A DNA stretch of 14,053 nt from an uncultured Ruminococcus sp. (GTDB lineage: Bacteria; Bacillota_A; Clostridia; Oscillospirales; Ruminococcaceae). Both the position numbers and the translations under genes were made by a program. Below the pieces are notes generated by a model. That model was not told where the DNA came from. It saw nothing but the letters and a program-made list of their open reading frames with translations, and searched no databases. Of the stretch, positions 6,185-12,304 are shown one piece after another. Each line of letters begins with the position of its first letter. Positions within the stretch are counted from its first letter, which is position 1. The stretch lies in the NCBI GenBank assembly GCA_937880065.1, contig CALFMA010000001.1, positions 1 through 14,053 of the forward strand, read 5' to 3'.

Positions 6185-8269
6185 TTAAAATTTAATATCA
6201 ACAGATACGCTCTTGGTACCTGTTAAATTCGTACTGATTTCATCGGGCTGAGCTGTTCCTGCGTAGAGAGTGAATTTATCTCCGCCGCTTACTCTTTCGC
6301 CCTCGTTGTTGACAGCTGTAAATGCGCTGTCTGAGAGTTTAATCTCAATTGTTTTTGTTTCGCCTTTAGCAAGGGAAACTCGCTTAAATCCGCAGAGGCT
6401 GTAATTCTTCACAGCATTTTCGCTGTAGCCCTTGATGTAAAGCTGAACTACATCTTCTGTGTCATTTTCACCGCTGTTTGTAACGGTAACGGCTGCTGTA
6501 CCGTCGCTGTATTCAACATTGGTACACTCAACCTTTGAATATGTAAGACCGTAGCCGAATGGGTAGAGGATATTTTCGTTATCCTTTACATATCTGTATG
6601 TACGGTTTTCCATACTGTAATCCTCGAATTCGGGAAGTCCCTCAGCACTCTTGTAGAATGTAACGGGGAGCTTTCCTGACGGTGAAACCTTGCCGAAAAG
6701 GATTTCTGCAAGTGCCTTTCCGCCGCTTTGTCCGGGATACCAAGCCTGAATTTCAGCGGCACAGTCAGCGTCAACATTAATTGCACTTCCTGCCGCTGTT
6801 ACGATGATAACAGGCTTTCCACGCTTCATCACAGCCTTTACAAGCTTACGTTGTGACTCGGGGAGGAACAGGTCATTTTTATCGCCTGAGGAGAATTCGT
6901 TTCCTGTATCTCCCTCCTCGCCCTCAATTGTAGCGTCAAGACCAAGACAGAGGATAACCACATCTGAATGGTCAGCAACAATTTCAGCTTCTGCAATACG
7001 GTCATCAGCCATTCCAAGTGCCATACATCTGTCCTTGTAGAGGTGACAGCCCTGTGAGTACATCACTCTGCCCTCAAACTCGTCCTGTATTCCCTCAAGG
7101 AATGTAATGTATCTGTCAGCTGTGCCGTTGTAGTTGCCCTCAAGGGCTGCACGGCTGTCTGCATTTGGTCCGATTACGCCGATTGTCTTGATTTTGTTCC
7201 TGTCGAGAGGAAGTATGCCGTTATTTTTCAGCAGTACCATTGAACGTCTTGCACATTCAAGGGAAAGTGCCTTATGCTTTTCGCAGGCAACGATTTCGCT
7301 GTCAAGTGAGTCATACTCCGTTTTCTCGTCGAACATTCCGAGGCGGACTCTTGTACGCATAAGCTTTACACAAGCTTTGCGGATATCCTCCTCTGTGATT
7401 AATCCCTCACGGAGAGCGATAAGCAGGTGAATGTAGGTGTTTCCGCAATTGAGGTCACAGCCTGTTTTCAATGCCAATGCTGCCGATTCGGGAGCAGTTT
7501 TTGTAACCATATGGTTGAGGTGGAAATCACGGATTGCCCAGCAGTCTGAAACGAAATGCCCGTCAAAGTTCCATTCATCAAGCTTTTTCATAAGCTCTGT
7601 GCTGGCACAGGCGGGTTCGCCGTTTACTCTGTTGTAAGCACCCATAACGCTTTCGACTTTAGCCTCTTTTACAAGATATTCAAAAGCGTAAAGATATGTT
7701 TCCGCCATATCCTTTTTGTTTGCCATTGCGTCAAATTCATGACGGCTTGCTTCCGGTCCGCTGTGAACAGCGAAATGCTTTGCACAGGCGGCAGTTTTCA
7801 GAACCTTTCCGCTGCCCTGAAGTCCCTTTGTAAAAGCAACTCCCAGTCTTGCGGTGAGATATGGATCTTCTCCATATGTTTCCTGACCTCTGCCCCAGCG
7901 TGGATCACGGAATATATTGATATTCGGCGACCAAAGGGTAAGTCCTTTGTAAATATCCCTGTCGCCGTGAGCCGAATACTCATTGTATTTTGCTCTTGCT
8001 TCGTCGGAAATAACGTCTGCTGCCTTTTCGAGAAGTTCATCATCAAACATTGCTGCAAGACCTATAGCCTGCGGAAACATCGTTGCCGTTCCTGCTCTTG
8101 CAACACCGTGTAAGCCCTCGCTCCACCAGTTGTATGCAGGAATTCCAAGATTTTCCACCGAGGGAGCGTCATATTTAAGCTGTGACGCTCCCTCGGTTAC
8201 ACTGAGCTTGCTGACAATATCTTCTGCTCTCTCCTGTGCGGTTAATGCTTCGTTTTTATATTTCTCCAC
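6185..8269 (-). CDS. Glycoside hydrolase family 3, beta-xylosidase-like (possibly broad beta-glycosidase)
   Basis: This 694-residue enzyme has the three-domain GH3 plan. The N-terminal barrel includes NWWSEGLHGVA (47-57), FRDPRWGRGQETYGEDPYL (120-138) and KHFAVHSGPE (164-173). The nucleophile Asp is in VSDCWA (Asp242). The second sandwich domain carries the acid/base glutamate cluster TIEGEEGD (447-454) and WYPGQSGG. A C-terminal fibronectin-III-like domain runs from YPFGYGLTYS (569-578) to the end. The WWSExLHGVA block is typical of the xylosidase/arabinofuranosidase branch of GH3; beta-glucosidases usually have a DGPxGxR block instead. There is no signal peptide, so it would act in the cytoplasm on imported oligosaccharides. 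The start is GTG at 8269 with AAGGA about 8 bases upstream, only one base after the previous gene's stop, so translation is probably coupled. Many annotations would simply call it beta-glucosidase; substrate is inferred. Confidence 0.9.
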   Translation of the reverse strand: MEKYKNEALTAQERAEDIVSKLSVTEGASQLKYDAPSVENLGIPAYNWWSEGLHGVARAGTATMFPQAIGLAAMFDDELLEKAADVISDEARAKYNEYSAHGDRDIYKGLTLWSPNINIFRDPRWGRGQETYGEDPYLTARLGVAFTKGLQGSGKVLKTAACAKHFAVHSGPEASRHEFDAMANKKDMAETYLYAFEYLVKEAKVESVMGAYNRVNGEPACASTELMKKLDEWNFDGHFVSDCWAIRDFHLNHMVTKTAPESAALALKTGCDLNCGNTYIHLLIALREGLITEEDIRKACVKLMRTRVRLGMFDEKTEYDSLDSEIVACEKHKALSLECARRSMVLLKNNGILPLDRNKIKTIGVIGPNADSRAALEGNYNGTADRYITFLEGIQDEFEGRVMYSQGCHLYKDRCMALGMADDRIAEAEIVADHSDVVILCLGLDATIEGEEGDTGNEFSSGDKNDLFLPESQRKLVKAVMKRGKPVIIVTAAGSAINVDADCAAEIQAWYPGQSGGKALAEILFGKVSPSGKLPVTFYKSAEGLPEFEDYSMENRTYRYVKDNENILYPFGYGLTYSKVECTNVEYSDGTAAVTVTNSGENDTEDVVQLYIKGYSENAVKNYSLCGFKRVSLAKGETKTIEIKLSDSAFTAVNNEGERVSGGDKFTLYAGTAQPDEISTNLTGTKSVSVDIKF

Positions 8270-8270
8270 T

Positions 8271-9149
8271 CTAACCGTCCTTTCTTTCGGATTCTACAGA
8301 ATCCTTATTCTTTATAATTGCCCATTTTTCACGGATTACCGCCGATTCACCGGGAGCATAGCTTTTCAGTTCTCCCAGCAGCTCACATTCAAGAAACAGA
8401 TGATTTGTATATGTTTCGTAATTGCAGCAGAAATCGGGATATTCCGCTTTACGGTAATTATCAAAGGTCATTCTGAATATGCAGGAATCCTTGCGGTATT
8501 CCACATAGCCGTCAGTTACGTTGAAACCAGCCTTGAAAGCTTTTTTGTTCTGTGGGTCCTGACGTAAAACCGCATATTCATTTGTAAGGTCAAATCTCTC
8601 GTCCTTTATATCGGAATAACTCCAGAGAGCCATTGTCCTGTTGGGGAGAAATCCGTTATCGGCCTTACATAAAGGTATATACTCCGTACCGCCTGCCGCA
8701 AGTCCTGTAATTGACCATGGAGCAAAGTAAGCGGGTTTTGCGGAGCAGTTTTCGATTTTGTTCACAATGTCAACTGTGTTGTCGTCATTCATTGTGATTT
8801 CCATACTTATCTGCTTGCCAAAAATTGTGACAGGAGCAATAAGTGTAAGTGTGTTATTGCAAAAATTGTACACAACACCTGAGTTGTCGGGGAGGTAAGT
8901 TTCGGGCATAACCTCGGGGGCAGTCCATACTCTGTGGCCTCCGTAAGCATACCACACACCATATCCACGGTTTATTTCATAGAAGTTACGGTCATTATCC
9001 TCAAAGAGCATATTGGTTCCGTCAACAGCTCCGAACCATACAATTCTCGGCCCTGCGTCAGCCGTAGCAATCAGCTTTATTCTGCCATTTTCAAGGCATA
9101 CACAGTTTCCGAAAGTTCCGTAATTCAACTCCGAAAATTTTACCGCCAT
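8271..9149 (-). CDS. DUF4380-like protein, probable galactose-mutarotase-fold sugar-binding protein
   Basis: The 292 residues have no signal peptide or membrane segment and are rich in predicted beta strands and aromatic residues. The opening block NCVCLENGRIKLIATADAGPR, then YGVWYAYGGHRVWTAPE, resembles DUF4380-type proteins. These are related in fold to aldose 1-epimerases: a beta-sandwich with an early GGHRxWxAPE block. PAYFAPWSITGLAAGGTEYI and a late YETYTNHLFLE segment also fit the N-cardinal pattern of that fold. I recognise the family only by resemblance and cannot assign catalytic residues with certainty. It is the first gene of the operon, one base before the GH3 gene. A reasonable but unproven role is anomer interconversion of the sugar released by the GH3 enzyme. 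The start at 9149 has GTGAGG a few bases upstream. Confidence 0.75.
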   Translation of the reverse strand: MAVKFSELNYGTFGNCVCLENGRIKLIATADAGPRIVWFGAVDGTNMLFEDNDRNFYEINRGYGVWYAYGGHRVWTAPEVMPETYLPDNSGVVYNFCNNTLTLIAPVTIFGKQISMEITMNDDNTVDIVNKIENCSAKPAYFAPWSITGLAAGGTEYIPLCKADNGFLPNRTMALWSYSDIKDERFDLTNEYAVLRQDPQNKKAFKAGFNVTDGYVEYRKDSCIFRMTFDNYRKAEYPDFCCNYETYTNHLFLECELLGELKSYAPGESAVIREKWAIIKNKDSVESERKDG

Positions 9150-9437
9150 TTCCTCACCTGCTTAATGCACATCAATCATTTTCTGAAATTGTGCTTTTTC
9201 TATCTTATGAATTAATTATATATCTTTTTCCATTCTATCACTAACCAAAAATTGCGGTACTCTGTTCATCAATTGCTGAATTTACACAAATTATTCAAAC
9301 AGTATTTACAAATTATATCATTTTGGTGTATAATAATAGCATAGGATAAAAAGAAAACCCCCATGCTTTGGGGATTTTCGTCAAAATCACAAATATTACA
9401 AATCAGAACAAGCCAAAATAATGCGAGGTGGCAATTT
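9150..9437. promoter_or_regulatory. Divergent intergenic control region between the sugar operon and its probable AraC regulator
   Basis: This 288-base, very AT-rich stretch separates the leftward operon from the rightward regulator and should hold both promoters. On the plus strand TTTACA (9305-9310) and TATAAT (9330-9335) make a candidate promoter for the regulator, though the 19-base spacer is long. A 9-bp imperfect stem, AAAACCCCCA (9354-9363) / TGGGGATTTT (9369-9378), lies in the regulator's untranslated leader. It is terminator-like on both strands and may stop readthrough between the two divergent units. No gene is supported here. Confidence 0.5.
9215..9244 (-). promoter_or_regulatory. 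Candidate promoter of the five-gene sugar uptake operon
   Basis: On the minus strand a perfect TATAAT lies at 9220-9215, 66 bases before the first gene. The best -35 partner is TTAGTG at 9244-9239, with an 18-base spacer, a weak match. A weak -35 box is what one expects for an activator-dependent promoter. This fits a divergent AraC-type regulator, but no binding site could be defined. Confidence 0.4.
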
Positions 9438-10307
9438 ATGATTAAAAATCTCACAGGAGTTTACGAAACCGTTGAATACGAAAACAAGCGTGTGGTAATG
9501 CTTCACGACAACGTGGAAACCGAGGCATATCCCGTTCATTGGCATAATGCCGTGGAAATAATCATTCCGCTGACCAACGATTTTACCGTAGTTTCGGGGG
9601 ATAAGGAGTATGTCCTTAAAGAAAAAGAAATACTTATAATTCCTCCGGGAGAACTTCATTCCATGCCTGCAAGGGAGGGGCGGAGAATCTTCTTCCAATG
9701 CGATAATACGCAGCTTGGCGGCAATGCTATACTTGATTCCCTTTTGCCTGTATTCAGTTCATCGGTGTACATCACTCCCGAACCCGACAAGGAACTGTAC
9801 CTTATTGCACGTAAGGGAATACTCGATATTTATTCGGATTATTATTCTAAATCCCCTGTTGCAGACGCTAAGATTTATATGAATTTGCTGAATATTCTCA
9901 CGGCTGTACGTGAATCACAGCTGCGGCAGGCAGGCACAGGCGAGGACAAGGACAATATCAGTTCCGACGACAGTGCAAAGCTGAAATACGTTATGAATTA
10001 CATAAACCACAATTTCACGGAGGAGCTTTCCCTCGACACATTGGCAGAAATTGCGGGTTACAGCAAATTCCACTTCTCACGCCTTTTTAAAAAGTATAAT
10101 AATATGTCCTGCGTTCAGTATATCAGCTGCAAACGTATAAAAATGGCTGAGCAGCTGCTCTGTGACCCCACAATTTCCATAACGGAAATCGCAATGCGTT
10201 CAGGATTTTTAAGCCTTACTACTTTTAACAGAATTTTCAAGGCACATAAAAACTGCACCCCCTCAGAGTTCCGCAGGCTGTACAAAACATCTGACAACTC
10301 GGAATAA
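9438..10307 (+). CDS. AraC-family transcriptional regulator with N-terminal cupin sugar-sensing domain
   Basis: The 289 residues divide into an N-terminal cupin-like ligand domain (about 20-110) and a C-terminal double helix-turn-helix AraC domain (about 190-285). The cupin holds VHWHNAVEI (33-41) and PPGELHSMP (69-77). The AraC domain holds LDTLAEIAGYSKFHFSRLFK, then ITEIAMRSGF and FNRIFKAHKNCTPSEFRR, the classic AraC signature. Such proteins usually activate sugar catabolic genes when their ligand binds. An upstream in-frame ATG at 9363 would add 25 residues unlike the family. GAGGTG at 9425-9430 lies 7 bases before the ATG at 9438, so that start is chosen. It is divergent from the sugar uptake operon, its likely target, and is followed by the xylose isomerase unit, which it might also control. 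Target and effector are inferred from position only. Confidence 0.92.
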   Translation: MIKNLTGVYETVEYENKRVVMLHDNVETEAYPVHWHNAVEIIIPLTNDFTVVSGDKEYVLKEKEILIIPPGELHSMPAREGRRIFFQCDNTQLGGNAILDSLLPVFSSSVYITPEPDKELYLIARKGILDIYSDYYSKSPVADAKIYMNLLNILTAVRESQLRQAGTGEDKDNISSDDSAKLKYVMNYINHNFTEELSLDTLAEIAGYSKFHFSRLFKKYNNMSCVQYISCKRIKMAEQLLCDPTISITEIAMRSGFLSLTTFNRIFKAHKNCTPSEFRRLYKTSDNSE

Positions 10308-10359
10308 TCCCGATAATACGTGATTTCACGCTATCTGAAAATTATTTTTTTCATAATTC

Positions 10360-10388
10360 TTAACAAGTTAGCAAATTTTGTTTTTAAT
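10360..10388 (+). promoter_or_regulatory. xylA: Candidate promoter for the xylA leader
   Basis: TTAACA (10360-10365) and TTTAAT (10383-10388) are spaced by exactly 17 bases and each differs at one position from the sigma-A consensus. A second candidate -10, TATAAT (10427-10432), has only TTAGTC (10404-10409) as a 17-base-spaced partner. It also overlaps the possible upstream reading frame, so the first candidate is preferred. Start-site mapping would distinguish them. Confidence 0.45.
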
Positions 10389-10430
10389 ACCGCAAGAATT
10401 GATTAGTCGATTTTTACAGAAAGGTATATA

Positions 10431-10526
10431 ATGAGATTAATGAAAAACACTTCTTCATCAGCACAGGAAGTTGTTTACGGCAATACCGCACAGAGATTGT
10501 GCGGTACTGCCAAAGGTTCATGTTGA
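10431..10526 (+). CDS. Possible 31-residue leader peptide or small protein upstream of xylose isomerase
   Basis: An ATG at 10431 with AGAAAGG ending 6 bases upstream opens a 31-codon frame. It begins MRLMKNTSSSAQEVV, continues YGNTAQRLCGTAKGSC, and ends at TGA 10524-10526. A second in-frame ATG is at 10440 but lacks a well-spaced binding site. The frame contains a 12-of-13-bp hairpin (10479-10511) and its stop lies six bases before the left arm of a terminator-like hairpin (10532-10573), which is followed by xylA. It has no membrane segment, no regulatory run of one amino acid beyond SSS, and two cysteines near its end. It could be a leader peptide for attenuation, a small independent peptide, or a chance frame through a repeat. 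I do not recognise it. Confidence 0.3.
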   Translation: MRLMKNTSSSAQEVVYGNTAQRLCGTAKGSC

Positions 10527-10610
10527 TTTTTGGGAAAGCGGTGTGGCGAAAGCCGCTTCCCAGCATCTTTTTTAAATTTAAAAATATCAAATTAAACGGA
10601 GGTTATTAAA

Positions 10611-11936
10611 ATGAGCGAATTTTTCAGCAATATAGGTAAAATCCCTTACGAGGGCAAGGATAGTACAAATCCCCTCGCATTCAAATACTACAATCCCGAT
10701 GAGGTTATCGGCGGCAAGACAATGAAAGAGCAGCTTAAATTTGCTCTCTCATGGTGGCACACAATGGGCGGCGACGGAACTGATATGTTCGGCTGTGGCA
10801 CAACAGATAAGACATGGGGCGAAAGCGAGCCTGCTGCACGTGCAAAGGCTAAGGTAGACGCTGCATTCGAGATTATGGATAAGCTTTCCATTGACTATTT
10901 CTGCTTCCACGACCGTGACCTTTCACCCGAATACGGCTCACTTGCAGAAACAAATGCAGAATTCGACAAGATTGTTGATTACATTGCTGACAAAATGGCA
11001 GCAGATCCTTCAAAGAAGCTTCTCTGGGGTACAGCTAAGTGCTTCGATCACCCACGTTTTATGCACGGTGCAGGAACTTCTCCCTCTGCTGATGTTTTCG
11101 CATACGCAGCTGCACAGATTAAAAAGGCTATCGACGCTACAGTAAAGCTTGGCGGTAACGGCTATGTATTCTGGGGCGGCCGTGAGGGTTATGAAACTCT
11201 CCTTAATACAAATATGGGACTTGAGCTTGACAATATGGCTCGTCTTATGAAAATGGCTGTTGAGTATGCTCGTTCAATCGGCTACACAGGCGATTTCTAC
11301 ATCGAACCAAAGCCAAAGGAACCAACAAAGCATCAGTATGATTTCGATACAGCTACTGTACTCGGATTCCTCAGAAAATATGGTCTTGACAAGGACTTCA
11401 AGATGAACATTGAAGCAAACCACGCAACTCTTGCTCAGCACACATTCCAGCATGAGCTTCGAGTTGCTAGAGACAACGGCGTATTCGGTTCAATCGACGC
11501 TAACCAGGGCGATACACTTCTCGGTTGGGATACTGACCAGTTCCCAACAAACGTATATGAGGCTGCTCTCTGTATGTACGAAGTACTCAAGGCAGGCGGT
11601 TTCACAAACGGCGGTCTTAACTTCGACTCCAAGGCAAGACGTGGAAGCTTCACACCTGAGGATATTTTCCACAGCTATATTGCAGGTATGGATACATTCG
11701 CACTCGGTCTGAGAATTGCTGACAAGCTTATTTCTGACGGCAGAATTGACAAGTTTGTTGATGACCGTTATGCTTCATGGAACGAGGGCATCGGTAAGGA
11801 CATTATCGACGGCAAGGTTGGTCTTGCTGACCTCGAAAAGTATGCTCTTGAAAAGGGTGAAGTTACAGATTCACTTTCAAGCGGCAGACAGGAAATGCTT
11901 GAAGCTGTTCTGAACAACATTATGTTCAACCTTTAA
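10611..11936 (+). CDS. xylA: Xylose isomerase (class II)
   Basis: This 441-residue cytoplasmic enzyme converts D-xylose to D-xylulose (and glucose to fructose), using two divalent metals. Every expected active-site residue is present at class II numbering: His100 and Asp103 in FCFHDRD; Glu232 in [14 protein letters not shown]; Glu268 and His271 in [10 protein letters not shown]; Asp296, Asp307 and Asp309 in [19 protein letters not shown]; Asp339 in NFDSKARR. The longer N-terminus (about 45 residues before [11 protein letters not shown]) and total length define class II, as in other Firmicutes and thermophiles. GGAGG at 10598-10602 lies 8 bases before the ATG. It has its own leader and is followed by a convergent gene, so it is monocistronic; no xylulokinase gene is adjacent. 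It fits the xylo-oligosaccharide uptake and cleavage operon just upstream. Confidence 0.98.
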   Translation: MSEFFSNIGKIPYEGKDSTNPLAFKYYNPDEVIGGKTMKEQLKFALSWWHTMGGDGTDMFGCGTTDKTWGESEPAARAKAKVDAAFEIMDKLSIDYFCFHDRDLSPEYGSLAETNAEFDKIVDYIADKMAADPSKKLLWGTAKCFDHPRFMHGAGTSPSADVFAYAAAQIKKAIDATVKLGGNGYVFWGGREGYETLLNTNMGLELDNMARLMKMAVEYARSIGYTGDFYIEPKPKEPTKHQYDFDTATVLGFLRKYGLDKDFKMNIEANHATLAQHTFQHELRVARDNGVFGSIDANQGDTLLGWDTDQFPTNVYEAALCMYEVLKAGGFTNGGLNFDSKARRGSFTPEDIFHSYIAGMDTFALGLRIADKLISDGRIDKFVDDRYASWNEGIGKDIIDGKVGLADLEKYALEKGEVTDSLSSGRQEMLEAVLNNIMFNL

Positions 11937-11995
11937 TTTCAAGTTAATTATACCCTCTCTATTATAGAATTTTATACTATCCCTTCTTAATTATG

Positions 11996-12047
11996 TTCTC
12001 CCTCGTTTGTTGGTTAGCGAGGGAGAAATGCTTTATATAGGTTTTTT
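11996..12047 (+). terminator. Probable terminator hairpin after xylose isomerase
   Basis: A perfect 10-bp stem TTCTCCCTCG (11996-12005) / CGAGGGAGAA (12018-12027) with a 12-base loop lies 59 bases after the xylA stop. The nearest T-run (12042-12047) is 14 bases further on, so it is a weaker terminator than the stem suggests; a stronger one follows at 12086-12126. Confidence 0.5.
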
Positions 12048-12085
12048 AAGCCCTTAGCTGTTAGCCTTTAGCTATTAGCTTTTTT

Positions 12086-12126
12086 GGACGGTGGATTAAT
12101 TTTGCATTAATCCACCGTCCATTTTT
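12086..12126 (+). terminator. Strong intrinsic terminator (15-bp perfect stem)
   Basis: GGACGGTGGATTAAT (12086-12100) pairs perfectly with ATTAATCCACCGTCC (12106-12120) around loop TTTGC and is followed by ATTTTTGG. This would end rightward transcription from xylA efficiently. It sits immediately inside the left arm of the heptad inverted repeat. Confidence 0.8.
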
Positions 12127-12142
12127 GGTATGATGATATAAT

Positions 12143-12183
12143 TTGTGCAGGGGCGAATATTACCGCCCATATTTTCTGCACAA
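12143..12183. repeat. Nested palindrome in the xylA/CDF spacer
   Basis: An outer 8-bp stem TTGTGCAG (12143-12150) / CTGCACAA (12176-12183) encloses an inner 5-bp stem GGGCG (12151-12155) / CGCCC (12164-12168) with an internal bulge. It is followed by seven A. No function is assigned; it is part of the repeat-rich spacer and might contribute to termination of the leftward transcript. Confidence 0.5.
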
Positions 12184-12213
12184 AAAAATAAACGGCAGAA
12201 ATTAATCTACCGT
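12184..12213 (-). terminator. Terminator of the leftward cation-transporter unit
   Basis: On the minus strand ACGGTAGA (12213-12206) and TCTGCCGT (12199-12192) form an 8-bp stem with one G-U pair and a 6-base loop, followed by TTATTTTTTTG. This is a good rho-independent terminator about 90 bases after the transporter stop. Confidence 0.6.
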
Positions 12214-12304
12214 TTTAAAAGCTAATGGTTTTAAAAATAATTACGCATTACCGAAAGGCTAATGGCTAACGGCTAAAGGCTAAAGGCTTTTAAACAATTA
12301 CGAA

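Larger units (their letters stand above)
10308..10610 (+). promoter_or_regulatory. xylA: Structured leader of xylose isomerase with terminator-like hairpin (candidate attenuator)
   Basis: This 303-base gap contains, in order, a weak hairpin with T-run after the AraC gene (CGTGA/TCACG at 10319-10330, T7 at 10345-10351), promoter candidates, and three consecutive hairpins. The first is ACTTC (10449-10453) / GAAGT (10467-10471). The second is a 13-bp stem with one mismatch (10479-10491 / 10499-10511). The third is GGGAAAGCGG (10532-10541) / CCGCTTCCC (10553-10561) with one bulged A, followed by six T at 10568-10573. The third reads as an intrinsic terminator only about 37 bases before the xylA start. 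A terminator there means either premature termination as a control step, or a small RNA or peptide gene ahead of an independently started xylA; no promoter is evident after it. It matches no riboswitch class I can recognise. Confidence 0.5.
12048..12291. repeat. Long inverted repeat built of 7-bp tandem units (MITE-like intergenic element)
   Basis: The left arm (12048-12087) is made of heptads CCCTTAG CTGTTAG CCTTTAG CTATTAG. The right arm (12251-12291) is made of GGCTAAT GGCTAAC GGCTAAA GGCTAAA. The reverse complement of the right arm aligns with the left arm over about 38 bases with few mismatches, in the same heptad register. The 160 or so bases between the arms carry three further palindromes and no reading frame. 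No transposase is present. It may be a miniature element or a species-specific dispersed repeat between convergent genes. Target-site duplications could not be identified with confidence. Confidence 0.7.
11937..12304. other. Gene-free spacer between convergent xylA and cation transporter genes
   Basis: These 368 bases contain no supportable gene. They hold terminators for both sides, a nested palindrome and the heptad inverted repeat, each listed separately. The remaining sequence is AT-rich and unremarkable. Confidence 0.8.

Noticed and set aside
9363..9437. A 25-residue N-terminal extension of the AraC regulator
   Set aside because: The extension contains the leader hairpin, has no binding site, and does not resemble the family; GAGGTG points to the ATG at 9438.
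10449..10573. A known sugar or cofactor riboswitch in the xylA leader
   Set aside because: The hairpins do not match any conserved riboswitch core I can recall; it is reported only as a candidate structured leader.
12048..12291. A CRISPR array
   Set aside because: The repeat units are 7 bp, contiguous and without spacers, and are arranged as an inverted pair; no cas gene is present.
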